Part shown: positions 18,581 to 26,648 of the stretch, in pieces
Layout: each line of letters begins with the position of its first letter
Position numbering within the stretch: the first letter of the stretch is position 1
Origin: Streptococcus sp. F0442
GTDB lineage: Bacteria > Bacillota > Bacilli > Lactobacillales > Streptococcaceae
Reading direction: 5' to 3'
Assembly: GCF_000314795.2 (NCBI RefSeq)
Contig: NZ_KB373314.1
Coordinates: 490,318-554,317 of the forward strand
Length of the DNA stretch: 64,000 nt
Translations under genes and position numbers: made by a program
The notes under the pieces: model-generated
Database searches by the model: none
Seen by the model: only the letters and a program-made list of their open reading frames with translations
Told to the model about the DNA's origin: nothing

Positions 18581-18644
18581 TAAAAATTTATTTCTTTTTA
18601 CTAGTATTTAGAGTATACTGGAAGTAGAAATCAATAAAGGATAA

Positions 18645-19655
<1,011 letters not shown>

Positions 19656-19669
19656 GAGGTCTTAGTCTT

Positions 19670-20605
19670 ATGAAAACACACGAAATCCTCTTTCAAACCC
19701 TTTCTCAGGCAGATGATTACGTCAACGGGGAACAGTTGGCAAAAGAATTAGGTGTTTCCCGCACCTCCATCTGGAAGGCTATTCAGCGCCTGGAAAAAGA
19801 TGGGGTCGTCATCGAATCCCTAAAAAAGAAGGGTTATAGACTGGTCTCAGGCGATATTCTGCTTCCTGAAGTCATCGCCAGCAATACCCAGTTGACCGTT
19901 ACTTTGAATGAAGAATGTCATTCTACCCAATTGGACGCAAAATTAGGCATGGAAGCCCATAAAGAGGGCAGGGCTCTCTACCTGGCCAAGTCCCAATCTG
20001 CTGGAAAGGGCCGCTTTGGTCGCGACTACTACTCTCCCGATCAAGGCGGCATCTATATGTCTCTTCATCTCAAGCCCCAACTCCCACCTGCGGAGCTCCC
20101 TCCTTATACCCTCATGGTCGCAGGAGCCATCTATAAGGCTATTAAAAATCTGACCCTGATCGATGTCGATATCAAATGGGTCAACGATATTTACTACCGC
20201 CATAAAAAAATTGGGGGAATCCTAACCGAAGCCATCACATCCATCGAGACTGGCCTTGTCACAGATGTCATTATCGGAGTCGGTCTCAATTTAGCCATCC
20301 CTACTTTCCCAGAAGATCTAGAAAGCAAGGCTGGTTCCTTATTTGAAGGCCCTTGTCCCATCACCCGCAATGACCTCATCAGCGAGATTTGGAGGGAATT
20401 TCTTCATACGGATATCGATGAACTAGTCTACCTCTACAAAGAGCGCTCCCTGGTCTTAGGACGAACTGTCACCTTTGAGCAGAACCAGCAGACCTATCAG
20501 GGCATCGCCAAAGACATCTCCGATACCGGCCAACTCTTGGTCCAGTTAGAAAATCAAGAAGAAATCTGGCTCAATAGCGGAGAAATCTCCTTGACCAAAT
20601 GGTAA
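19670..20605 (+). CDS. birA: biotin--[acetyl-CoA-carboxylase] ligase/biotin operon repressor BirA
   Basis: 311 residues. An N-terminal winged helix-turn-helix (LAKELGVSRTSIWKAIQRL) precedes the biotin protein ligase domain with the biotin-binding loop SAGKGRFGRDY and KWVNDIYY, and a C-terminal SH3-like domain. It attaches biotin to acetyl-CoA carboxylase and may repress biotin uptake genes. It starts 14 bp after galR with GGAGGT upstream, so the two are probably co-transcribed. Confidence 0.93.
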   Translation: MKTHEILFQTLSQADDYVNGEQLAKELGVSRTSIWKAIQRLEKDGVVIESLKKKGYRLVSGDILLPEVIASNTQLTVTLNEECHSTQLDAKLGMEAHKEGRALYLAKSQSAGKGRFGRDYYSPDQGGIYMSLHLKPQLPPAELPPYTLMVAGAIYKAIKNLTLIDVDIKWVNDIYYRHKKIGGILTEAITSIETGLVTDVIIGVGLNLAIPTFPEDLESKAGSLFEGPCPITRNDLISEIWREFLHTDIDELVYLYKERSLVLGRTVTFEQNQQTYQGIAKDISDTGQLLVQLENQEEIWLNSGEISLTKW

Positions 20606-20621
20606 AATCAAGTATAGAAAA

Positions 20622-20643
20622 AGCCACCCGAGGGTGGTTTTTT
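20622..20643 (+). terminator. terminator after birA (bidirectional)
   Basis: Hairpin CCACCC-GA-GGGTGG (about 20624-20637) with A residues before and T residues after. It separates birA (plus) from the convergent immunity gene at 20655 (minus). Confidence 0.85.
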
Positions 20644-20654
20644 GATTGTTTCAT

Positions 20655-21140
20655 CTAGTTGCTATTATGCTCTCTTTGGAAGGCTTCCATGGCTTTGAAC
20701 TGTTCTAGTTCTTTTTCATTAGCTGGTTGTTTGCCTAGGTATTTATATTGGAAAAAGGAGGTTCTTGCACTTGGCCCAAAATCACTTTCGAGCCAAGGTG
20801 CATAATCAAAATCGACTGACAGATTGTTATTTTCATCCAAATGAATCACCCCCGCTGACCAATCACTCAATTCATTATCTATAAATACTTTTTTTAATTC
20901 CTGTGCTTTTCCAAATAATTTATCATGCTCATCAAAAAATTCCGACTTAGAAACACCAAAATCTCGCGGTATATAAAAGAAATAATGATATTCTCCATCA
21001 TATTTAAAGAAAAAATTAATTCCACCACTTAGAGTTCTATCTACTTCAAAATTGATATAAAGATCATCCCACTCAACTGGAATCATATCATTCACTTTAT
21101 ATACAATCTCTGTCATTTTTTCATTAATTTGTTTTTCCAT
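20655..21140 (-). CDS. YezG-family immunity protein
   Basis: 161 residues from the ATG at 21140 (GGAGGATAAA before it). The order of motifs, WDDLYINFEV, GGINFFFKYDG, then FDYAPWLESDFGPSAR and a C-terminal YKYLG, is that of the YezG/DUF600 family, immunity proteins paired with LXG-type DNase toxins such as YeeF. No toxin gene is adjacent, so it is an orphan immunity gene, probably protecting against toxins of neighbours. It has its own promoter (extended -10 at 21184-21192). Confidence 0.85.
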   Translation of the reverse strand: MEKQINEKMTEIVYKVNDMIPVEWDDLYINFEVDRTLSGGINFFFKYDGEYHYFFYIPRDFGVSKSEFFDEHDKLFGKAQELKKVFIDNELSDWSAGVIHLDENNNLSVDFDYAPWLESDFGPSARTSFFQYKYLGKQPANEKELEQFKAMEAFQREHNSN

Positions 21141-21183
21141 TTTATCCTCCGATTTGGGTTCTAGCATCGTTTCTCTACAATCC

Positions 21184-21249
21184 CAGTATACCACAAATCA
21201 TATGTACCAGCTTTGATCAAACCACAAGAAAACCACCGCGAGGGTGGTT
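21184..21249 (-). repeat. terminator-promoter cassette between immunity genes, copy 1
   Basis: On the minus strand this unit carries the hairpin AACCACC/GGTGGTT that ends the gene at 21258, a conserved spacer with TTGATCAAAGCTGGTACATA, and an extended -10 TGGTATACT that would start the gene at 21140. Two further copies lie at 21844-21911 and 24020-24086. Confidence 0.7.
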
Positions 21250-21257
21250 CTTTTTTA

Positions 21258-21800
21258 TCAATCGTCAAACACTCCGCCTGTGAGTTGGTACATGAGGTAA
21301 ATGTGCTCCAGAACTTTTACTTTATCCATGTGATCCACATCTTTAAAGCCTCCTAATGCCAGGAGCGGGACAAAACCAAAACACTCATCGTAGGCCAGTT
21401 GACCATGTTTGGCAACAGCTTTTTTGTAGAGTGGAATATCGAAATAATCGTCTTTGAAATCTTCATCATCAACATACTCTATGAAACGATCCATACGCTT
21501 AATCATAATATCCAAATCTTGAATATTATATTGGACAATTCCCACATAGGCATTCTCTTCCCAAGTAATAATATCTCCAAATGCTGTTACGAACATCGGA
21601 AAAGCGATATCTCCTCTGAAATAACTATCTTGGAGAAGTTCAAGATAATCGTCTGGATTGATGACTTTTAGATAACCATCTAAGAAGGTTCCTAGACCAT
21701 CCTCCTGCCAAATCTGAACCAACTCAGCAGGGACTTGGTCCTTGTATTTTTCAATCACTTCTTGGGGCATATCTGCTACTTTTACAAAGTTTTCTAGCAT
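21258..21800 (-). CDS. GAD-like/Tdi1-type immunity protein
   Basis: 180 residues. An N-terminal GAD-like half (YKDQVPAELVQIWQEDGLGTFLDGYLKVINP) leads to a DUF1851/Tdi1-like half with YDECFGFVPLLALGG. Proteins of this type are immunity partners of NAD-targeting or related effectors in type VI and other toxin systems; the partner here is unknown and not encoded nearby. The ATG follows GGAGGAAAA. It is flanked on both sides by copies of the terminator-promoter cassette, so it is an independent transcription unit. Confidence 0.8.
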   Translation of the reverse strand: MLENFVKVADMPQEVIEKYKDQVPAELVQIWQEDGLGTFLDGYLKVINPDDYLELLQDSYFRGDIAFPMFVTAFGDIITWEENAYVGIVQYNIQDLDIMIKRMDRFIEYVDDEDFKDDYFDIPLYKKAVAKHGQLAYDECFGFVPLLALGGFKDVDHMDKVKVLEHIYLMYQLTGGVFDD

Positions 21801-21843
21801 GTTTTCCTCCGATTTATTTTCTATTCACGTTTCACTCTGCCTC

Positions 21844-21911
21844 TAGTATACCATAAACTATATGTACCAGCTTTGATCAAGTCATAAAGAAAACTACCTC
21901 AAAGGTGGTTT
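21844..21911 (-). repeat. terminator-promoter cassette, copy 2
   Basis: Same layout as 21184-21249: -10 TATACT in CTAGTATACC (plus reading), the shared spacer TATGTACCAGCTTTGATCAA, and a hairpin ACTACCT/AGGTGGT. It provides the promoter for the gene at 21800 and the terminator for the degenerated gene upstream. Confidence 0.65.
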
Positions 21912-21926
21912 GTTCTTTAGATATAA

Positions 21927-21968
21927 CTATTTGCCATTATTCTCTCTTTGAAAGGTTTCCATATCTGC
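21927..21968 (-). pseudogene. 3' remnant of a second yezG-like gene
   Basis: The minus strand reads METFQRENNGK and a stop, almost the same as the C-terminus MEAFQREHNSN of the intact YezG-family protein at 20655, and the nucleotide match continues through the stop codon. The rest of the gene is gone. It lies exactly where a gene should end, in front of cassette copy 2, so the cassette and this tail were duplicated together. Confidence 0.7.
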
Positions 21969-22004
21969 CGTTGGAAAATTATTTATCATATTTTACCTAT
22001 CTTT

Positions 22005-22457
22005 TTAAGAGGCATATTCAATAGCATCTGAAAGAAAACTTTCAAGTAAATCATCCAAAGAATTAAATTTCTCTACTACCTCCGCAGATGGCATATCTAA
22101 TTCCAAATATTCATCGTTACTAGGATTATGTACAAACCAACTAATATTGTTCTCTCCGATAAAAACAAACGGTTTATTTTCTTCAACTTCATGCCAAATA
22201 TTATTATACTCAAAGAAATCATAAACCTCAGCAGAACAATTATCATCTGTTTTTAAACCATAAAGTACACTCCCATTAAAATCAAGACCATTTACTTTTG
22301 TTAAAAATCGTGAATATTCTTGTTCTATAAATATTTTAACTTCGTTTATTTCATTTTTGCTAAGAGATTTAATTTTATCTAAATTAATTGGAGAATTTAA
22401 CTTTTCCCCATAACCAGATTCAATTCTTTCTATTTTTTCTAAAAGTTCAAGCCACAT
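22005..22457 (-). CDS. SMI1/KNR4 (SUKH)-family protein, YrhA-like, probable immunity protein
   Basis: 150 residues, acidic, cytoplasmic. The pattern EYSRFLTKVNGLDFNGSVLYG followed by FVFIGENNISWFVHN is that of SUKH superfamily proteins of the YrhA type, which serve as immunity proteins to diverse toxins. GAGG precedes the ATG by 8 nt. AT-rich. No cognate toxin is adjacent. Confidence 0.8.
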   Translation of the reverse strand: MWLELLEKIERIESGYGEKLNSPINLDKIKSLSKNEINEVKIFIEQEYSRFLTKVNGLDFNGSVLYGLKTDDNCSAEVYDFFEYNNIWHEVEENKPFVFIGENNISWFVHNPSNDEYLELDMPSAEVVEKFNSLDDLLESFLSDAIEYAS

Positions 22458-22473
22458 TTATTTACCTCACTAA

Positions 22474-22686
22474 TTATATATGTTTTTTTACAATGATAGA
22501 CCACAAAACTTCCTTACTGTCCCCGATTTTCATTGTTCTAGCAATACTGTTTTGATAATTGGTAATAACTTTATGGTAAAGTCCATTCTTTATCAAGACC
22601 AAAATGCTAAAGTCGTTGGTTCCACTATCATCAAGTGGCAATTCATGGTGCAGTTGATAACCTTTCAGCACCAATCCATCTTTCAA
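22474..22686 (-). pseudogene. small hypothetical ORF, probable gene remnant
   Basis: 70 codons from an ATG without a convincing ribosome binding site; the ATG overlaps the end of the truncated antitoxin-like ORF at 22683. The product has a segment DFSILVLIKNGLYHKVITNYQ and ARTMKIGDSKEVLW and no recognisable family. Its position directly after a fragment and the missing start signals suggest the 3' part of a deleted gene. Confidence 0.4.
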
Positions 22687-22757
22687 CTTTTAACTACATC
22701 CGATGTTCTAATAATAGACTGATGATCTAGCATTTCCTGTATTTGTTTTTGAATCAT
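22683..22757 (-). pseudogene. truncated AbiEi-type antitoxin, N-terminal fragment
   Basis: 24 codons beginning MIQKQIQEMLDHQSIIRTSD with GAGG before the ATG and then a TGA. This N-terminus resembles the winged-helix domain of AbiEi-family (type IV) antitoxins (inference). A complete promoter and operator-like inverted repeat stand upstream (22772-22820), so the control region survived while the gene was cut short. Confidence 0.5.
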
Positions 22758-22771
22758 TTCAGCCTCACGGT

Positions 22772-22820
22772 TGTTACTTTCGTGCTTTTATTATATTGTA
22801 TCAAAAGCACGAAAGTAACA
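22772..22820 (-). promoter_or_regulatory. promoter enclosed in an 18-bp perfect inverted repeat
   Basis: Arms TGTTACTTTCGTGCTTTT (22772-22789) and AAAAGCACGAAAGTAACA (22803-22820) are perfect complements around 13 bp. On the minus strand the -35 TTACTT lies in one arm and the -10 TATAAT in the centre/other arm, 17 bp apart. Such symmetry is typical of an autoregulatory antitoxin operator; it drives the fragment at 22757. Confidence 0.75.
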
Positions 22821-22831
22821 TTGATGATTAT

Positions 22832-22993
22832 TCATAAAAAGATGTCAGACAAATAGCTTCTGACATCACTTTTCTCATAGTATATTTTATCAAAAATATA
22901 ATGTAGCCGTTGATGCCTATAGTACTGAAAACCACTGAAAGATAATAACAGAACTACTAGTAACGAATAGAATACAAAATTTCTCTTCTTCAT
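22832..22993 (-). pseudogene. 5' fragment of a tipC-like immunity gene
   Basis: 53 codons from the ATG at 22993. The product starts with a membrane segment and then YYRHQRLHYIFDKIYYEKSD, nearly the same as residues 20-40 of the TipC-like protein at 26003 (YYRNQRIHNIFDEIYYEESD). After that match the frame enters a terminator hairpin and stops. Only the membrane anchor remains, so it is a truncated copy. Confidence 0.7.
22836..22867 (-). terminator. terminator fused into the truncated tipC copy
   Basis: Stem GATGTCAGA/TCTGACATC (22841-22849 and 22859-22867), then five T residues on the minus strand. It encodes the last residues of the truncated ORF, so the deletion joined coding sequence to a downstream terminator. 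Confidence 0.75.
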
Positions 22994-23013
22994 CCGAATT
23001 TCATAATACACAG

Positions 23014-23085
23014 CTACAAAAATTCTGCCTCTGCTTCCCAATCTTTATCTGTATTGGCACGAGTAAACTCTATTTTAAGACCTAC
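23014..23085 (-). pseudogene. 3' remnant of an unidentified gene
   Basis: The minus strand reads KIEFTRANTDKDWEAEAEFL before TAG at 23014-23016, coding-like but without a start. The family is not recognised. Together with the neighbouring fragments it shows repeated deletion in this part of the island. Confidence 0.4.
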
Positions 23086-23140
23086 TTTGGATTATTTTTA
23101 TTCAAAAACTTTTCTACTATACATTTATTCATCTAATCAA

Positions 23141-23890
23141 TTAGATATCAATAGTTTCTCCAATAGATAAAACCGTATAGTTTGCGTCTTCGACTTCTTT
23201 ATTTGTCGTATTGTAATGACTATAGTCTTCAATATGAATTGGATAAATATTTTTAGGTTGAAGTAGATCATTCATTTGGTTTAGCATTTTCAAATCCATT
23301 GTAAATGGTCCACCAAACGAATCAGATTTTACAGCACCTAAATTAGCAAAAATAGCATCTATATTTTTTGGAACACTTTTTGTTAAATTTGAATAGAAAA
23401 TAGTATCACCCGTAAAATAAATCACCTTAGTTTCTGATGAACTTGCAATCGATATTTGATAACCATTAACTTTACCAACTATTTTTTGCATAATGAAATT
23501 ACTAGCATGATAGGCTGGTAAGGCTTTGATAGTAATAAGATAGTCCCCGACAGAAAACTGCTTTTCTTCGCCCCATTTTAAAACAAAGTTATTTAAGCCA
23601 GATAACCCATTTAAGATTTTCTTATTAGGAGAAATTACAGTTTTACCCTTTAAATAATTTCTTCCTACATCATCTAAATGATCATGATGACCATGAGTTA
23701 TTAGCCATACATCAACTTTATTAAGAAGAGACTTATCATTATTGACATTAGTTTGTTTCTCGGACACAAATCCTTTAAACTGAACTAAAGTTCCTTTGGG
23801 AGATAAATCAGGATCAATTCCTATATAAAATTTATTATCAATAGAAAGGACTCCACATGCAACTCCACAATAAGTAAACGAAATAGACAT
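23141..23890 (-). CDS. metallo-beta-lactamase-fold hydrolase (UlaG-like)
   Basis: 249 residues from the ATG at 23890 (GAGGTATT upstream). The metal-binding motif HGHHDH is present, with later metal ligands probable at His in LPAYHASN, Asp in YFTGDTIFY and His in IYPIHIEDY. The layout fits the UlaG/YtnP-like lactonase and hydrolase group; the substrate is not evident. AT-rich like its neighbours. It has no obvious link to the immunity genes around it. Confidence 0.75.
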   Translation of the reverse strand: MSISFTYCGVACGVLSIDNKFYIGIDPDLSPKGTLVQFKGFVSEKQTNVNNDKSLLNKVDVWLITHGHHDHLDDVGRNYLKGKTVISPNKKILNGLSGLNNFVLKWGEEKQFSVGDYLITIKALPAYHASNFIMQKIVGKVNGYQISIASSSETKVIYFTGDTIFYSNLTKSVPKNIDAIFANLGAVKSDSFGGPFTMDLKMLNQMNDLLQPKNIYPIHIEDYSHYNTTNKEVEDANYTVLSIGETIDI

Positions 23891-24019
23891 AATACCTCTT
23901 TTTTTTATATAACGATATTTGTTCAATTTATAAGTTGAAATAAAATTAATTATCAGCTTAATCCACATTAAGAAAACAACAGCTACTACCATTGATCAAA
24001 GTTCAAATTCACAACATGA

Positions 24020-24086
24020 CTAGTATACCATAAACCATATGCACCAGCTCTGGACAAACCACAAGAAAACCACCGCGAGGGTGGTT
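24020..24086 (-). repeat. terminator-promoter cassette, copy 3
   Basis: CTAGTATACCATAAACCATA, then CACCAGCTCTGGACAAACCA and the hairpin AACCACC/GGTGGTT, matching copies at 21184 and 21844. On the minus strand it ends the unit at 24137 and offers a TGGTATACT promoter towards the hydrolase gene at 23890. Confidence 0.65.
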
Positions 24087-24136
24087 ACTTATTATCAATA
24101 AAGTCCAAAAGTTCAAGTTCCCTTTGGGCTATTCTT

Positions 24137-24688
24137 CTATCCACCTGTCACCTGCACTTCAAACCTAATATCCCTGTCTGAAATATTTGTTATTTTTATT
24201 TGTTTTGAGTTTGGAATCTCAAATTCCCAAGATTCTTTAGATTGAAGAACGACACCTTCTTTTGATAAATAGATACTATTATCTGGATCATTTTTGATTA
24301 TTTTTGTTGGAATATTGCTTGATGATGTGTAGATTTCGCTAATTTCTTGCTTCAAAACATCATAGTTAGTTCCTACGAGGTTACCTTCTCCCTTCTGCCA
24401 CCATGAGGTTTTCCCAGATAATTCTAATTTCCCTCCAGAAATCTTAGATAGATATAATTTTGGGGAAAATTCTTTTTGTTTTGAGGTTGGAACTTTTAAA
24501 ACTATGTAATCACCTGGTTTCAAGGTGTAACTCGCATTTTTGAAATACAAATAAATACAGCATGTAAACACAATTGCTACAATAGCAACTACTCCAGAAC
24601 ATCCTAGATTCCATTTATTCAGTTGTTCTCTTTTGTTTTTCACACGCACTGCTCCCTCATTCCTCCTCAGCAACTCAGATTGAGACAT
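24137..24688 (-). CDS. membrane-anchored hypothetical protein, paralogue 1 of 3
   Basis: About 183 residues. A single membrane helix (about residues 30-52) is followed by an extracytoplasmic beta-rich domain starting SYTLKPGDYIVLKV and ending in FEVQVTGG. The same plan occurs in the proteins at 24788 and 25375 (SYTLQPGQSVQLRV at the equivalent place). Start uncertain: the longest frame begins at a TTG (24706) that overlaps the tail of a tipC remnant; the ATG at 24688 or a GTG about 20 codons in are alternatives. Function unknown; location in an immunity island suggests a role against secreted toxins (inference). Confidence 0.6.
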   Translation of the reverse strand: MSQSELLRRNEGAVRVKNKREQLNKWNLGCSGVVAIVAIVFTCCIYLYFKNASYTLKPGDYIVLKVPTSKQKEFSPKLYLSKISGGKLELSGKTSWWQKGEGNLVGTNYDVLKQEISEIYTSSSNIPTKIIKNDPDNSIYLSKEGVVLQSKESWEFEIPNSKQIKITNISDRDIRFEVQVTGG

Positions 24689-24692
24689 ATCA

Positions 24693-24785
24693 CTAGTCTG
24701 CTCCAAAATCCTCTCTCCAAATATCCTTGACGGTCACGTCGCCCCAGTTCTTTGGGGTAAAGCGAGTAGAGTAGATAGAGGTACA
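24693..24785 (-). pseudogene. 3' remnant of a tipC-like gene
   Basis: The minus strand reads STRFTPKNWGDVTVKDIW and REDFGAD then TAG (24693-24695), almost the same as the C-terminus NSSRFSSNNWGDVTVKDIW...REDLGAD of the intact TipC-like protein at 26003. Only about 30 codons remain, wedged between two paralogue genes. Confidence 0.75.
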
Positions 24786-24787
24786 AT

Positions 24788-25309
24788 TTACCGATCCACC
24801 ACTCGCGCTTTAAAGTGGGCCGGTTTATCGCCTACATTGGTGATGGTGATGGTGAATTTCTTGTTATTCGTGACATCAAAAACTTTCTCGCCTTGGTAGG
24901 TGACCTCAATCCCATCTTCTACCACTTGAATATCCTGTTGATTGTTAGGAAGCTCCTTAGAAGCATTTTCAGTATCACCGATCTTCACGACCTTTTGTCC
25001 TTCTACTTCAAATAACACATCACCAAATTGTTCAGACCAAACAGTCATTCCAGATAATTTGATTTTTTGATCATCCTTCTTTTCTAAAATCAATTCCGAA
25101 CTATACTCCAACTGGTCCGTATTGGGATAAACTCTCAATTGAACACTTTGACCAGGCTGGAGGGTGTAGCTTCCATAAGTAAGGAACGAATAAACAAACC
25201 AGACTGCAAATGAAGCATATAAGAAGCCAATGATCTTTCGTGAACGTTTGCTTTTAAAACGACGTAAAAGTAAGACGAGAGAAATAATAAAAATCAGGGG
25301 TGTTATCAT
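24788..25309 (-). CDS. membrane-anchored hypothetical protein, paralogue 2 of 3
   Basis: 173 residues from the ATG at 25309 (AGAAAGGAAG upstream). Two closely spaced hydrophobic segments near the N-terminus, MITPLIFIISLVLLL and IIGFLYASFAVWFVYSFL, are separated by basic RRFKSKRSRK. The outer domain starts SYTLQPGQSVQLRVYP and ends KPAHFKARVVDR. The N-terminal 75 residues and the last 20 are almost identical to the gene at 25375, while the middle has diverged, a pattern seen in immunity proteins that change specificity. No known family recognised. Confidence 0.65.
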   Translation of the reverse strand: MITPLIFIISLVLLLRRFKSKRSRKIIGFLYASFAVWFVYSFLTYGSYTLQPGQSVQLRVYPNTDQLEYSSELILEKKDDQKIKLSGMTVWSEQFGDVLFEVEGQKVVKIGDTENASKELPNNQQDIQVVEDGIEVTYQGEKVFDVTNNKKFTITITNVGDKPAHFKARVVDR

Positions 25310-25374
25310 TTGTCTTCCTTTCTTGCAACTAGAACGAGGCACTTGTGGATCAACTGTTTATAATTTCTAAAAAG

Positions 25375-25905
25375 TTACCGATCCACCACTTGCGCTTTAA
25401 AGTGGGCCGGTTTATCGTCTACATTGGTGATGGTGATCTTGTAGGGCTTTCGTTCCGTCACCCCAAATACTTCCTCTACTTCCCCTTGAACCACTATTCC
25501 ATCGTTTTCTAAATAGATGCCCTTACTTTTATCATTCGGTAAGTCTTTACGCTCTGTTTTGTCTTTTAAAAAAATGAGCTCCGTTATTGTTTGCTTTTCA
25601 ACACTATAGACTATATTACTATCTTTCATCCCCCAACCTTTTCGACCGGACAATTTTAACTTCGCATCATCTAATTTTTTAAAATGGAGTTCCGAATTGT
25701 ACTCTAGTTGGTCCGTATTGGGATAAACTCTCAATTGAACACTTTGACCAGGCTGGAGGGTGTAGCTCCCATAAGTAAAAATCGAATAAACAAACCAAAC
25801 CGCAAAGGAAGCATATAAGAAGCCGATAATTTTTCGTGAACGTTTGCTTTTAAAACGACGTAAAAGTAAGACGAGAGAAATAATAGAAATCAGGGGTGTT
25901 ATCAT
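25375..25905 (-). CDS. membrane-anchored hypothetical protein, paralogue 3 of 3
   Basis: 176 residues from the ATG at 25905 (AGAAAGGAAG upstream). Same plan as the gene at 24788: hydrophobic N-terminus, basic loop, second hydrophobic segment, then an outer beta-rich domain. N- and C-terminal blocks match the neighbour nearly base for base; the segment between about residues 85 and 150 differs. Tandem duplication with divergent centre. Function unknown. Confidence 0.65.
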   Translation of the reverse strand: MITPLISIISLVLLLRRFKSKRSRKIIGFLYASFAVWFVYSIFTYGSYTLQPGQSVQLRVYPNTDQLEYNSELHFKKLDDAKLKLSGRKGWGMKDSNIVYSVEKQTITELIFLKDKTERKDLPNDKSKGIYLENDGIVVQGEVEEVFGVTERKPYKITITNVDDKPAHFKAQVVDR

Positions 25906-26002
25906 TTGTCTTCCTTTCTTGCAACTAGAATGGGTACTCACACTTTAAGATTCATTTTTAAACTGTCATAAAAGCGATTCCTACTCTTTATGTTCCTTCT
26001 AT

Positions 26003-26641
26003 TTAATCTGCTCCAAGATCCTCTCTCCAAATATCCTTGACGGTCACATCCCCCCAATTATTGGAGCTAAAGCGACTAGAATTGATGGAGGTCCAGTCTT
26101 TCAGGACTTTATTACGGAGCACCTCATCTGCTTCCTTGCGAATATCTTCAACAGTCTTTCCATGCTCCGCCAGAAAGGCTTCCACTTGAGATTTGCGAAA
26201 ATATCCTGAACTCTCATCATCATAGTACCACATATAACGATCAAATGTAGCGGATTTAGGATAATAATAGTAATTTACATTGATAGAATGATCTGTACTA
26301 GGAACTTTCAATCGAATGTCTATGAGCATATATGGACTCTTGGGGTCTGAAAAATGGAAAGAATAAATGAGATAAGTAACGTTATCTGGTAAAAATTTAT
26401 CATCATATTCAACTCGATGTCTTTCAGACTCTTTCGAGTCAACATCAATAATTTTCATTTCTTTCAAATCTCTAAATGCCCTTCGGCGCCATAAAAACTC
26501 AACAGCATGGTAATCACTTTCTTCATAGTATATTTCATCAAAAATATTGTGAATCCGCTGATTCCTATAGTACTGAATGCCAGAAAAAGATAGGCAAAAA
26601 ACTATAAACAGTGAAATTAAAAGCATTCTTTTCTTCTTCAT
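26003..26641 (-). CDS. TipC-family immunity protein (orphan)
   Basis: 212 residues from the ATG at 26641; the longer frame overlaps the upstream gene. An N-terminal membrane helix is followed by an extracytoplasmic domain with IFDEIYYEESD near the start and SSRFSSNNWGDVTV near the end. That last motif matches SSRYSLKNLGDMKIEY of the protein at 60709, which sits next to a TelC-like toxin, so both belong to one family. TipC proteins protect against the lipid II phosphatase TelC in S. intermedius. No toxin is adjacent here. It starts 7 bp after the gene at 26649, so it is the last gene of a long operon. Confidence 0.75.
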   Translation of the reverse strand: MKKKRMLLISLFIVFCLSFSGIQYYRNQRIHNIFDEIYYEESDYHAVEFLWRRRAFRDLKEMKIIDVDSKESERHRVEYDDKFLPDNVTYLIYSFHFSDPKSPYMLIDIRLKVPSTDHSINVNYYYYPKSATFDRYMWYYDDESSGYFRKSQVEAFLAEHGKTVEDIRKEADEVLRNKVLKDWTSINSSRFSSNNWGDVTVKDIWREDLGAD

Positions 26642-26648
26642 GTTCTCC

